Below, piece after piece: positions 36,712-45,225 of a stretch of 64,000 nucleotides of DNA; positions within the stretch are counted from its first letter, which is position 1, and every line of letters starts with the position of its first letter. The notes beneath the pieces were generated by a model that worked only from the letters and a program-made list of their open reading frames with translations, searched no databases and was not told the origin of the DNA. The stretch is from JAEUMG01 sp963805405 (GTDB lineage: Bacteria > Pseudomonadota > Alphaproteobacteria > Rhizobiales > Aestuariivirgaceae). Location of the stretch: the NCBI GenBank assembly GCA_963805405.1, contig CAWDUC010000020.1, positions 496,001-560,000 on the forward strand. Reading direction: 5' to 3'. A program made the translations under genes and the position numbers.

Positions 36712-38278
36712 GACTGAGGCGAGAGCGCCACGCAGCCGATGCCCTTCTGGGTCAACTGCCGGCAGGCGGCGCGGGCTGCATCTTCCGAGAAGCCGGAGAA
36801 GCGAGCCCGGTAAACCGTTTCGCTGCCCTTCTGCACCTGGACGGTAAAGGCTTGCTTGTCGTCGAGAAGCGCCAGTCCAGTCTTGCGGGCATCGCGTAAC
36901 TTGTCCTGCGCGCTGCGCTTATTCGGAAAAGCACCGATCTGGATTTTCCAGCTCATTTCAGACGGCGGCACGAGAATCTGACCTGCCCAACCCGAGCTGC
37001 CGGCATTGGCCTTCACCGCAAAGGGCAGAGCCTCGCCGCTTGCCTGCTTGGAAACCATGGTCTCGGTGCCTTGCGGAAGCGGCGCGACCAGGACCTGGCT
37101 TGTCCCTCGGCGAGCGAGGCGACAGTCGCGGTGTCGGGTGTTGTCGGCGGAATTTCGGCTATCAGTTCCTCGTCGGAAGAATCCTCCGCGTCGCCTTCAT
37201 CGACTTCGACCGCGGCGCGGGCGAGATCGGCGACTGTCTTGTCGGAAGGACGGCCGCTCCCGGCAGCGGCCTTCGTCTTCTTCGATGCGCTCACCTGGGG
37301 TGCCGGCTGCGCTTCCGGCTCGATGATCTGGTCGACGGCGACGGCTTCCGTCTCTTCCACGGCCGCAACATCGAGATCCTTCGGTGCGGCCGAGCCCTTG
37401 ATCGACGCGGCGAGCACCTTGCCATCCTTGCATTTAGGCAATTGCTTGCTGAGCATCGAGATCATGTACTGGTTGCGGGCATTGCCTGTCCGACCGCCCA
37501 TGACAACGCCGATGATGCGCTTGTCGCCGCGCCTGACGGAAGAGGTCAGGTTGAAGCCCGAGGCACGAATATAGCCGGTCTTGATCCCGTCGGTCCCGTC
37601 GAACTTGCCGAGAAGGCGGTTGTGGGTGCGGATGACGCGCCCCTTGTAGTTGAAGGACATCAGCTTGAAGTAGGGATAGTATTGCGGGAAGTCGCGCTGG
37701 ACCCGCAGCGACAGCGTTGCCATGTCGCGGGCCGTCGTCATCTGACCCGGATTGGGGAGGCCCGACGCATTCTTGAAAGTGGTGCGGCTCATACCGAGCG
37801 AGCGGGCGGTCTTCGTCATGCGATCGGCGAATGCACCTTCGCTGCCCGAGATGTTTTCTCCGATCGCAGCGGCCACGTCATTGGCCGAAAGCGTCACGAG
37901 CGCCTTGATCGCGTCCTCGACCGAAACCGTCTTGCCGGCAGGTACGCCAAGCTTCGTCGGCGCCATGCCCGAAGCCCGCTTGGACATCTTGAGCGGAGTC
38001 GCCATTGTCATCCGCCCAGCCTTCAACTCGCCAAACAGGATGTAGAGGGTCATGACTTTCGTCAGGGAGGCGGGATAACGCTTGCCGTCGGGGTCGCTCG
38101 AAAACAGGACTTCGCCGGTCCTCGCATCAACGGCAATGGCCGAGAATTTCGGGCCACCCGCAGCTTCAGCGGTGCCGGAGGCGACGAGCATCAGAAGGGC
38201 TGCGAACCCTGATACACAGCGCCAATACGTCGATTTTGCCAATGACCGCGCGTTTGCGTCCCGCATCCCGACTACCAT
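36708..38278 (-). CDS. D-alanyl-D-alanine carboxypeptidase (PBP5/6 type) with C-terminal SPOR domain (one frameshift)
   Basis: Trims peptidoglycan pentapeptides in the periplasm; about 523 aa. A signal peptide (WRCVSGFAALLMLVASGTAEA) precedes a serine-peptidase S11 domain with SxxK in YPASLTKVMTLY, SxN in VTLSANDVAAAIGE and KTG in GIKTGYIRASGFNL. A long acidic/Ala-rich linker leads to a SPOR domain (WKIQIGAFPNKRSAQDKL ... ARFSGFSEDAARAACRQL) that binds denuded septal glycan. A break near 37095 separates linker and SPOR part. The start is ATG 38278, with ATG 38266 as alternative. The 3' end overlaps the second amine oxidase by 4 bp. Confidence 0.9.
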
Positions 38279-38470
38279 CCCACTTACGACCCACCGGGGG
38301 TCCAACCCACGGGACCCGCCCACGCAGGGTCCCCTCAAAACGAGTGTCCGAACACCGACCCCTCGAGGCCGACTCTGCCGACGCAGGCTCGAACTGTTCG
38401 TCCCAATAGCTTTTTCGGGGACGATTGTCACCCTTCGAGCCTTACCGAGTGGTAAACAAATCTGCAGAAA

Positions 38471-38519
38471 TTGTGCAATGCAAAATCGATCTTGACAATT
38501 TTTGTGCACTGCATATATG
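38471..38519 (+). promoter_or_regulatory. Phasin promoter with two TTGTGCAnTGCA repeats
   Basis: TTGACA (38492-38497) and TATATG (38514-38519) are 16 bp apart. Direct repeats TTGTGCAATGCA (38471-38482) and TTGTGCACTGCA (38502-38513) start exactly 31 bp, three helical turns, apart; each contains the palindrome TGCA-N-TGCA. One lies upstream of the -35 and one fills the spacer between -35 and -10. They resemble TGC/GCA-type sites of PhaR, the phasin repressor. The binding protein is inferred. Confidence 0.6.
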
Positions 38520-38564
38520 ACGCTACACAAGGGCCTGGCCCGATGTACATCAAGGAGACTGCTT

Positions 38565-38966
38565 ATGATCAAGTCGTTTGAAGACTTCCAAGCCTTCGGC
38601 AAGGACGGCTTAGAGACCTACGTTGCCTCGGCGACCGCTATGACGAAGGGCCTCCAGGCCATCGCAACGGAAGCTGCGGAATTCTCGCGCAAGTCGTTCG
38701 AGAAGAACACTGAAGTTTTCCAGAGTGCGGTTTCTGCCAAGTCCTTCGACAAGGTCGTTGAGCTGCAGCAGAGCTACGCAAAGGAAGCCTATGAGGCTTT
38801 CGTCGGCCAAGCCACCAAGATTGGCGAGCTCTATTCGGCCGCCGCCAAGGAAGCCTATAAGCCCTTCGAAATCGAAGTTCGCAACCTTCGGCTTCAAGCC
38901 GCTCATCTAAATTTAGTTCCGGCTTGCGGCAAAGCGTTCAAGCTTCGCCGCAGACTGTTCAGGTGA
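38565..38966 (+). CDS. Phasin (PHA granule-associated protein)
   Basis: A 133-aa Phasin_2-type protein: MIKSFEDFQAFGKDGLETYV, then TKGLQAIATEAAEFSRKSFE, FDKVVELQQSYAKEAYEAFV and ATKIGELYSAAAKEAYKPFE, all amphipathic helices that coat polyhydroxyalkanoate granules. AAGGAG seven bases before the ATG fixes the start. After KPFE the sequence (IEVRNLRLQAAHLNLVPACG) does not look like a phasin end, and a frame change near 38880 is possible. A strong terminator follows, so the gene is monocistronic. It implies that the organism stores PHA. Confidence 0.83.
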   Translation: MIKSFEDFQAFGKDGLETYVASATAMTKGLQAIATEAAEFSRKSFEKNTEVFQSAVSAKSFDKVVELQQSYAKEAYEAFVGQATKIGELYSAAAKEAYKPFEIEVRNLRLQAAHLNLVPACGKAFKLRRRLFR

Positions 38967-39006
38967 GCATGACTTACCAAATTGTGTACCGATATATGAC
39001 TGCAGC

Positions 39007-39038
39007 GCCCGGCGGCCTTCTTGCCGGGCTTTTCTTTT
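39007..39038 (+). terminator. Rho-independent terminator after the phasin gene
   Basis: GCCCGGC (39007-39013) and GCCGGGC (39023-39029) form a perfect 7-bp GC stem with a 9-nt loop, followed at once by TTTTCTTTT. This is the clearest intrinsic terminator in the window. Confidence 0.9.
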
Positions 39039-39125
39039 GTGACGGCAGCCCCAATTTACTTTCCCGGCGTTGCTGAAATTTTGGTCTCTCCCATTCCGCG
39101 CATATGCGCCTATATTATGCGAGCT

Positions 39126-39449
39126 ATGGCTCCACGCCCACCCATTCGCGAAGACGGCCAGACCGGCGTCATCACCAAGACGGCTACGAAAACCAAAAAG
39201 CCGTCGATGTACAAGGTGCTGCTGCTGAACGACGATTACACACCGATGGAATTCGTCGTCCATGTGCTCGAGCAATTCTTTAACAAAACGCGCGAAGAAG
39301 CGACGCGCGTCATGTTGCATGTTCACCAGAAGGGTGTTGGTATCTGCGGAGTCTATACGTTCGAGGTTGCTGAAACGAAGGTGACGCAGGTCATGGACTT
39401 CGCGCGGAAGCATCAGCACCCTCTGCAATGCACGATGGAGAAGGAATAG
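39126..39449 (+). CDS. clpS: ClpS, adaptor for ClpAP (N-end rule)
   Basis: A 107-aa adaptor that hands substrates with bulky N-terminal residues to ClpA. The core YKVLLLNDDYTPMEFVVHVL contains the NDD/TPMEFV pocket for N-degrons; HQKGVGICGVYTFEVAETK and the final HPLQCTMEKE are also conserved. The disordered start MAPRPPIREDGQTGV is usual. An ATG three codons upstream is an alternative start. clpA follows 11 bp downstream. Confidence 0.95.
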   Translation: MAPRPPIREDGQTGVITKTATKTKKPSMYKVLLLNDDYTPMEFVVHVLEQFFNKTREEATRVMLHVHQKGVGICGVYTFEVAETKVTQVMDFARKHQHPLQCTMEKE

Positions 39450-39460
39450 GAGCGCACTGA

Positions 39461-41866
39461 GTGCCGACATTTTCCCGAAGTCTTGAGAAGGCGCTGCACC
39501 GAGCCCTGGCGATCGCTAATGAACGCCATCACGAATACGCGACGCTTGAACACCTCTTGCTGGCTCTGATCGATGACAAGGATGCCGCGGCCGTCATGCG
39601 GGCCTGCAGCGTCGATCTCGATCTTCTGCGCCGCAATCTCGAATTGTATATCGACCACGAACTCGCGAATCTTGTCGCCGACCGGGGCGAGGATTCAAAG
39701 CCGACCGCCGGATTCCAACGCGTCATTCAGCGCGCGGTCATCCACGTTCAATCCTCCGGCCGCGAAGAAGTTACCGGCGCCAATGTGCTCGTCGCCATCT
39801 TCGCCGAGCGCGAGAGCCATGCGGCATTCTTCCTGCAGGAGCAGGACATGACGCGCTATGACGCCGTCAACTACATCTCCCACGGCATCGCCAAGCGAGC
39901 CGGTCACTCGGATGCGCGCCCGGCGCGCGGTGTCGAGCAGGACCAGCAGTCCGGCGAGAGCGAGCAGGGCGAGGGCGGCAAGAAGAAGCAGGACGGCGAT
40001 GCGCTCGACGCCTATTGCATCAACCTCAATCGCAAGGCCGCGGACGGCAAGATCGACCCGTTGATCGGTCGGCAGACCGAGGTCAACCGCACGATCCAGA
40101 TTCTGTGTCGCCGCCAGAAGAACAATCCATTGTTCGTCGGTGATCCGGGGGTCGGCAAGACGGCGATTGCCGAGGGCCTGGCGCGTCGCATCATCAATGC
40201 CGATGTGCCCGAGGTTCTCAAGGACTGCACTATTTTCCAGCTCGATATGGGCGCGCTGCTCGCGGGGACCCGCTATCGCGGCGACTTCGAAGAGCGGCTC
40301 AAGGCGGTCATCAAGGAAATCGAGCGCCAGCCCGGCGCCATCATGTTCATCGATGAAATCCACACGGTGATCGGTGCCGGTGCGACCAGCGGCGGGGCCA
40401 TGGATGCCTCGAACCTGCTGAAGCCGGCGCTTGCCGGCGGCAATCTTCGCTGCATGGGCTCGACCACCTACAAGGAATATCGCCAGCATTTCGAGAAGGA
40501 CCGAGCGCTGGTGCGACGCTTCCAGAAGATCGATGTCAATGAGCCGTCGATCCCGGATGCGATCAAGATCATGAAGGGCCTCAAGCCTTACTTCGAGGAG
40601 TTCCACAAGGTCCGTTACACCGAGGATGCGATCGAGACCGCCGTGCAATTGTCGGCGCGGTACATCAACGACCGCAAACTGCCGGACAAGGCGATCGACG
40701 TGATCGACGAGACGGGCGCATCGCAAATGCTGCTCCCAGAAAACAAGCGGCGCACGGTGATCGGCGTCAAGGAGATCGAGGATACGATCGCCACCATGGC
40801 GCGCATCCCGGCCAAGACGGTCTCCAAGGACGATGCCAGTGTGCTGAAAGATCTCGAAAACGAACTCAAGCGCATGGTGTTCGGCCAGGACAAGGCGATC
40901 GAGGCGCTTGCCGCTTCCATCAAGCTGGCTCGCGCCGGCTTGCGCGAGCCGGAAAAGCCGATCGGCTGCTATCTTTTCTCCGGCCCGACCGGCGTCGGCA
41001 AGACGGAAGTCGCCAAGCGGCTTGCAGAAGTGCTCGGCGTCAACATGCTGCGCTTCGACATGTCGGAATACATGGAACGGCACACCGTATCCCGTCTGAT
41101 CGGCGCGCCTCCGGGCTATGTCGGTTTCGACCAGGGCGGCCTTCTCACCGACGGCATCGACCAGCATCCCTATTCCGTGCTGTTGCTCGATGAAATCGAG
41201 AAGGCCCATCCCGACCTGTTCAATATTCTTCTGCAGGTCATGGATCACGGCAAGCTCACCGACCACAATGGCAAGTCGGTCGACTTCCGCAATGCCATCC
41301 TGATCATGACGACAAATGCGGGCGCCCAGGATCTTGCCGGAGCCGCCTTCGGCTTCCATCGCAACAAGCGCGAAGGCGACGACCAGGAAGCGATCAACCG
41401 GATGTTCTCGCCGGAATTCCGCAACCGCCTCGATGCGACGATCGGCTTTGCCCATCTGCCGCCGGAAGTGGTGCGCAAGGTGGTCGAGAAATTCGTGCTC
41501 CAGCTCGAGGCGCAGCTTGGCGAGCGGCAGGTCAATATCGAACTGTCGCAGGAGGCCGGCGACTGGCTGGCGCGCAAGGGCTATGACGAGAAGATGGGTG
41601 CAAGGCCGTTGGCCCGCGTCATCCAGGAATACATCAAGAAGCCTTTGGCCGACGAAGTGCTGTTTGGAAAGCTCATGCATGGCGGCACTGTGCGCATCTT
41701 GTTCGAACCGACCGAGGACGGCGAGGGCAAGCTCGTCTTCCAGTTCCTAAGCCGGGATGAGGAGAAGGCGTTGCCCCGTCCGGAAGAGCGCAAGGCTTTG
41801 CCGCGGCGAGCGAACGGTGCCTCGAAGCCACGCAAGTCGCCCAAGCGCGAGGCGAAAGCGGAGTAG
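39461..41866 (+). CDS. clpA: ClpA, ATPase of the ClpAP protease
   Basis: Hsp100 unfoldase, 801 aa. Order: N-domain for ClpS binding (MPTFSRSLEKALHRALAIAN, YATLEHLLLALIDD), an acidic/Gln linker, AAA-1 with Walker A FVGDPGVGKTAIAEGLARR and IMFIDEIHTVIGAGA, AAA-2 with FSGPTGVGKTEVAKRLAEVL and VLLLDEIEKAHPDLFNILLQ, then a basic tail (KPRKSPKREAKAE). No middle domain separates ClpA from ClpB/C relatives. The start codon is GTG with AGGAG about 10 bp upstream. Intact. Confidence 0.97.
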   Translation: MPTFSRSLEKALHRALAIANERHHEYATLEHLLLALIDDKDAAAVMRACSVDLDLLRRNLELYIDHELANLVADRGEDSKPTAGFQRVIQRAVIHVQSSGREEVTGANVLVAIFAERESHAAFFLQEQDMTRYDAVNYISHGIAKRAGHSDARPARGVEQDQQSGESEQGEGGKKKQDGDALDAYCINLNRKAADGKIDPLIGRQTEVNRTIQILCRRQKNNPLFVGDPGVGKTAIAEGLARRIINADVPEVLKDCTIFQLDMGALLAGTRYRGDFEERLKAVIKEIERQPGAIMFIDEIHTVIGAGATSGGAMDASNLLKPALAGGNLRCMGSTTYKEYRQHFEKDRALVRRFQKIDVNEPSIPDAIKIMKGLKPYFEEFHKVRYTEDAIETAVQLSARYINDRKLPDKAIDVIDETGASQMLLPENKRRTVIGVKEIEDTIATMARIPAKTVSKDDASVLKDLENELKRMVFGQDKAIEALAASIKLARAGLREPEKPIGCYLFSGPTGVGKTEVAKRLAEVLGVNMLRFDMSEYMERHTVSRLIGAPPGYVGFDQGGLLTDGIDQHPYSVLLLDEIEKAHPDLFNILLQVMDHGKLTDHNGKSVDFRNAILIMTTNAGAQDLAGAAFGFHRNKREGDDQEAINRMFSPEFRNRLDATIGFAHLPPEVVRKVVEKFVLQLEAQLGERQVNIELSQEAGDWLARKGYDEKMGARPLARVIQEYIKKPLADEVLFGKLMHGGTVRILFEPTEDGEGKLVFQFLSRDEEKALPRPEERKALPRRANGASKPRKSPKREAKAE

Positions 41867-41877
41867 GTAGCATAAAC

Positions 41878-41940
41878 CTCCATGGCCGGGCTTGACCCGG
41901 CCATCCAGCTTGGATGGGCGCCTCAAGGGCGCCCATGGAG
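41878..41940. repeat. Compound palindromic intergenic element (REP-like)
   Basis: Two perfect 9-bp hairpins stand side by side: ATGGCCGGG/CCCGGCCAT with loop CTTGA (41882-41904) and ATGGGCGCC/GGCGCCCAT with loop TCAAG (41914-41936). The outer edges CTCCATGG (41878-41885) and CCATGGAG (41933-41940) are also complementary, so the whole block can fold as one cruciform. The first hairpin resembles dispersed palindromes common in Rhizobiales genomes. No T-run is present. Confidence 0.75.
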
Positions 41941-41987
41941 ATTGTGAGACGGTATTGCAGTAGGCTTGACCCACTAGGGAGCCTTCC

Positions 41988-43169
41988 ATGTCCATCCTCG
42001 ACGATATTTCCGCCGAACTCGAAGACATCAAGGCTCAGAGCCTGTGGAAGACCGAGCGGCCGATCCTGTCACCGCAGTGGAGCCGCATCGAGGTCGCGCC
42101 CGGCCGCGAGGTGCTGAATTTCTGCGCCAACAACTATCTCGGCCTTGCCGACAATCCCGAGCTTATCGAGGCCGCAAAGGAAGCGCTCGACAGCCACGGC
42201 CTCGGCATGGCCTCGGTTCGGTTCATCTGCGGCACGACCGATCTTCACCGCATGCTGGAACGGCGCATCGCCGACTATCTCGATGCCGAGGATTCGATCC
42301 TCTACGCCGCCTGCTTCGATGCCAATGGCGGCATCTTCGAGCCGCTTTTCGGCGAGAAGGATGCAATCGTTTCCGACAGCCTCAATCATGCTTCGATCAT
42401 CGACGGTATCCGCTTGTCGAAGGCCAAGCGCTATCGTTATGCCAATGGCGACATGGAGGATCTTGAGCGCCAGCTCACCGATGCGCGCCAGGGTGGGGCG
42501 CGGCGGATCATCGTCGTGACCGACGGCGTCTTCTCGATGGATGGATATTTCGCAAAGCTCAAAGATGTCAGGGCGCTTGCCGATCGGTTCGAGGCTCTCC
42601 TGATGATCGATGACTGCCATGCCACCGGCTTCATTGGTCCGAAAGGACGCGGCACTGCGGCGCGGGCCGGCATCAAGGCCGACATCGTGACGAGTACGCT
42701 CGGCAAAGCACTCGGCGGCTCAGCCGGCGGCTTCATCGCCGCCGCCAAGCCGATCGTGGATTTGATGCGCCAGCGCTCGCGGCCCTATCTCTTTTCCAAT
42801 GCGCTGCCGCCGCCGATCGTCGGCGCGGCGCTCAAGGCGATCGATCTTGCCGAGCAGGGCGACGATCTGCGCGAAAGACTGTTTGCGAACATGAAGCGAT
42901 TTCGAAACGGCATGTCGAATGCAGGCTTCAGCCTATTGCCAGGCGAACATCCGATCATTCCGGTGATGCTCGGCGAGGCGAAGCTTGCCCAGGAAATGGC
43001 CTCCAGGCTCTACGAGCAAGGCGTCTACGTGACCGGATTCTTCTATCCGGTCGTGCCGCACGGCAAGGCGCGTATCCGTACGCAAATGTCGGCGGCACAT
43101 GCCACGCAGGACGTCGATGCGGCGATCGCTGCCTTCACGCATGTCGGTCGTCAAATGGGAGTGATCTGA
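41988..43169 (+). CDS. kbl: Glycine C-acetyltransferase (2-amino-3-ketobutyrate CoA ligase)
   Basis: PLP enzyme cleaving 2-amino-3-ketobutyrate with CoA to glycine and acetyl-CoA. It has 393 aa, standard length. It starts MSILDDISAELEDIKAQSLW, with FCANNYLGLADNPELIEAAK, the Asp and His of MIDDCHATGFIGPKGRGT and the Schiff-base Lys in TSTLGKALGGSAGGFIAA. tdh follows after one base, forming the usual threonine-degradation pair. Confidence 0.96.
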   Translation: MSILDDISAELEDIKAQSLWKTERPILSPQWSRIEVAPGREVLNFCANNYLGLADNPELIEAAKEALDSHGLGMASVRFICGTTDLHRMLERRIADYLDAEDSILYAACFDANGGIFEPLFGEKDAIVSDSLNHASIIDGIRLSKAKRYRYANGDMEDLERQLTDARQGGARRIIVVTDGVFSMDGYFAKLKDVRALADRFEALLMIDDCHATGFIGPKGRGTAARAGIKADIVTSTLGKALGGSAGGFIAAAKPIVDLMRQRSRPYLFSNALPPPIVGAALKAIDLAEQGDDLRERLFANMKRFRNGMSNAGFSLLPGEHPIIPVMLGEAKLAQEMASRLYEQGVYVTGFFYPVVPHGKARIRTQMSAAHATQDVDAAIAAFTHVGRQMGVI

Positions 43170-43170
43170 G

Positions 43171-44199
43171 ATGCGTGCTTTGGTGAAGGCGGAGCCGTCG
43201 GAGGGTCTTGTCATGCGCGACGAGCCGGTGCCGGCGATCGGGCCGGACGATATCCTGATCAAGGTCGCCAAGACCGGCATCTGCGGTACCGATCTCCATA
43301 TCTGGAAATGGGACCAGTGGGCGCAGAAAACCATTCCGGTGCCCATGGTGGTCGGTCATGAATTTGCCGGCACGGTCGCCGAGATCGGCAGCCACGTGCG
43401 CACGGTAAAGATCGGTGACCGGGTTTCGGGCGAGGGCCATCTCATCGGCATGAAGAGCCGCATGGCACGCGCCGGGCACTTCCATCTCGATCCCGAAACC
43501 AAGGGCATCGGTGTCAATGTGCCGGGCGCTTTCGCGGACTATGTGAAGATTCCGGCCTTCAATGCCATTCATCTGCCGCCCGAGGTCGATGACGAGGTGG
43601 CATCCATCCTCGACCCGCTCGGCAATGCTGTGCATACGGCGCTAGCCTACGACCTGGTCGGCGAAGATGTGCTGATCACCGGGGCGGGCCCCATCGGCAT
43701 CATGGCGGCTGCGGTCTGCCGGCATGTCGGCGCGCGGCATATCGTCATCACCGACATCAACGACTACCGCCTCGAACTCTGCCGGGAGGTGACGGATGCG
43801 GTCACTGTCAACGTCTCGCGCGAAGACCTCAATGATGTGATGCAGAAGCTGCACATGCAGGAGGGCTTCGATATCGGACTTGAAATGTCAGGTGCGCCAA
43901 AGGCCTTCGACCAGATGGTCGATCACATGATCAATGGCGGCAAGATCGCCATGCTCGGCATCCCGTCGGGGCCGACCACGGTCGATTGGAATCGGGTGAT
44001 TTTCAAGTCGCTGACCATCAAGGGCATCTACGGCCGGGAAATGTTCGAGACCTGGTACAAGATGATCGCCATGCTGCAATCGGGCCTCGACATCCGCAAA
44101 GTGATCACCCACCGGATGAAGGCCAAAGATTACGCGCAGGGCTTCGCCCTGATGAAGCAGGGCAGTTGCGGAAAAGTCGTGCTTGACTGGAACAGCTGA
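43171..44199 (+). CDS. tdh: L-threonine 3-dehydrogenase, lacking the structural-zinc cysteines
   Basis: Zinc-dependent medium-chain dehydrogenase oxidising threonine to 2-amino-3-ketobutyrate, the kbl substrate. It has 342 aa. Catalytic zinc ligand Cys38 lies in KTGICGTDLHIWKWD, with GHEFAGTVAEIG; the NAD fold is VLITGAGPIGIMAAAVCRHV. The lobe that in E. coli Tdh carries four structural-zinc cysteines reads here, from residue 88, EGHLIGMKSRMARAGHFHL and has no cysteine at all. The rest (GIGVNVPGAFADYVKIP) follows the family closely. Order with kbl makes the assignment firm. Confidence 0.92.
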   Translation: MRALVKAEPSEGLVMRDEPVPAIGPDDILIKVAKTGICGTDLHIWKWDQWAQKTIPVPMVVGHEFAGTVAEIGSHVRTVKIGDRVSGEGHLIGMKSRMARAGHFHLDPETKGIGVNVPGAFADYVKIPAFNAIHLPPEVDDEVASILDPLGNAVHTALAYDLVGEDVLITGAGPIGIMAAAVCRHVGARHIVITDINDYRLELCREVTDAVTVNVSREDLNDVMQKLHMQEGFDIGLEMSGAPKAFDQMVDHMINGGKIAMLGIPSGPTTVDWNRVIFKSLTIKGIYGREMFETWYKMIAMLQSGLDIRKVITHRMKAKDYAQGFALMKQGSCGKVVLDWNS

Positions 44200-44217
44200 C
44201 AGGGTGTTCCTGCAGCC

Positions 44218-45219
44218 ATGCTGCGTGCCTATGGAACCGCCAATGGCTGCCTGACCGAGTACCCGCCGGATGCACGGCCGAAGGTGCCGGACGATGCCGT
44301 GTGGATTGATCTCGTGGAGCCGACCGAGCTTGAAGAATCGACGGTCGAGGAGTCGCTGAGCATCGACATCCCGACGCGCGAGGAACTCGCCGAGATCGAG
44401 GCATCGAGCCGCCTTTACCAGGAGGACGGCGCAACCTTCATGACCGCGACGCTCATCAGGCGCGGTGAGAACGACAGGCCGGAATCCTCGCCCGTCACCT
44501 TCATCGTCAAGGACCATTGGCTCATTACGGTGCGCTACCACCACCCGCAGGCCTTTCCCGCCTATGTGCGCCGGGCGATGAAGCCGCAGACGACGTCGAT
44601 GACAAGTTGGGGCATTCTCATCAGCCTGCTCGAAGCGGTGGTCGACCGCGCCGCCGACCATCTCGAGCGCGTCGGGCTCATCGTCGACGATACGTCGCGC
44701 CAGGTTTTCAGCCGCAGCAAGATGCCTGGAGGCCGCCGTCAGCGGCGCAAGGGACCCAACCTTGAAGAATTGGTCGAGAAGATCGGCGAGGAAGGCGACT
44801 TCACCTCGAAAATGCGGGAAAGCCTCGTCTCGATAGGCCGGATGAGCGCCTACATGACGGCGACGCTCGATGCGATGAAGCAGGTCAAGGAAATGAAGGA
44901 CCATCGCGCCAGGGTGAAAATCCTGCAGCGCGATATCGCGTCGCTCACCGACCATTCGTCGTTCCTGTCGGGCAAGATCAACTTCCTGCTCGATGCGGTG
45001 CTGGGCCTTATCAATATCGAGCAGGCGGGCATCATCAAGATATTCTCCGTTGCCGCGGTGGTGTTCCTGCCGCCGACACTGGTGGCGAGCGTCTACGGCA
45101 TGAATTTTCGTTTCATGCCGGAACTCGAATGGACTTACGGCTATCCCTTTGCGATCGGGCTCATGATCCTTTCCGCCGTTTTACCCTTCCTCTACTTCAA
45201 GCAAAAAGGCTGGCTTTGA
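44218..45219 (+). CDS. corA: CorA-family magnesium/divalent cation transporter
   Basis: A 333-aa inner-membrane channel of the CorA/2-TM-GxN family. A long cytoplasmic N-terminal domain includes DAVWIDLVEPTELEESTVEE. Two membrane spans lie at the C-terminus, the first ending at the signature YGMNF (FLPPTLVASVYGMNFRFMPE), the second FAIGLMILSAVLPFLYFK, then the basic KQKGWL. It transports Mg, Co or Ni by family precedent. It follows tdh by 18 bp and may be read through from it. Confidence 0.93.
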   Translation: MLRAYGTANGCLTEYPPDARPKVPDDAVWIDLVEPTELEESTVEESLSIDIPTREELAEIEASSRLYQEDGATFMTATLIRRGENDRPESSPVTFIVKDHWLITVRYHHPQAFPAYVRRAMKPQTTSMTSWGILISLLEAVVDRAADHLERVGLIVDDTSRQVFSRSKMPGGRRQRRKGPNLEELVEKIGEEGDFTSKMRESLVSIGRMSAYMTATLDAMKQVKEMKDHRARVKILQRDIASLTDHSSFLSGKINFLLDAVLGLINIEQAGIIKIFSVAAVVFLPPTLVASVYGMNFRFMPELEWTYGYPFAIGLMILSAVLPFLYFKQKGWL

Positions 45220-45225
45220 GGCGTC

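Noticed and set aside
41878..41940. Terminator of clpA
   Set aside because: There is no T-tract. The double, nested palindrome is typical of a dispersed intergenic element instead.
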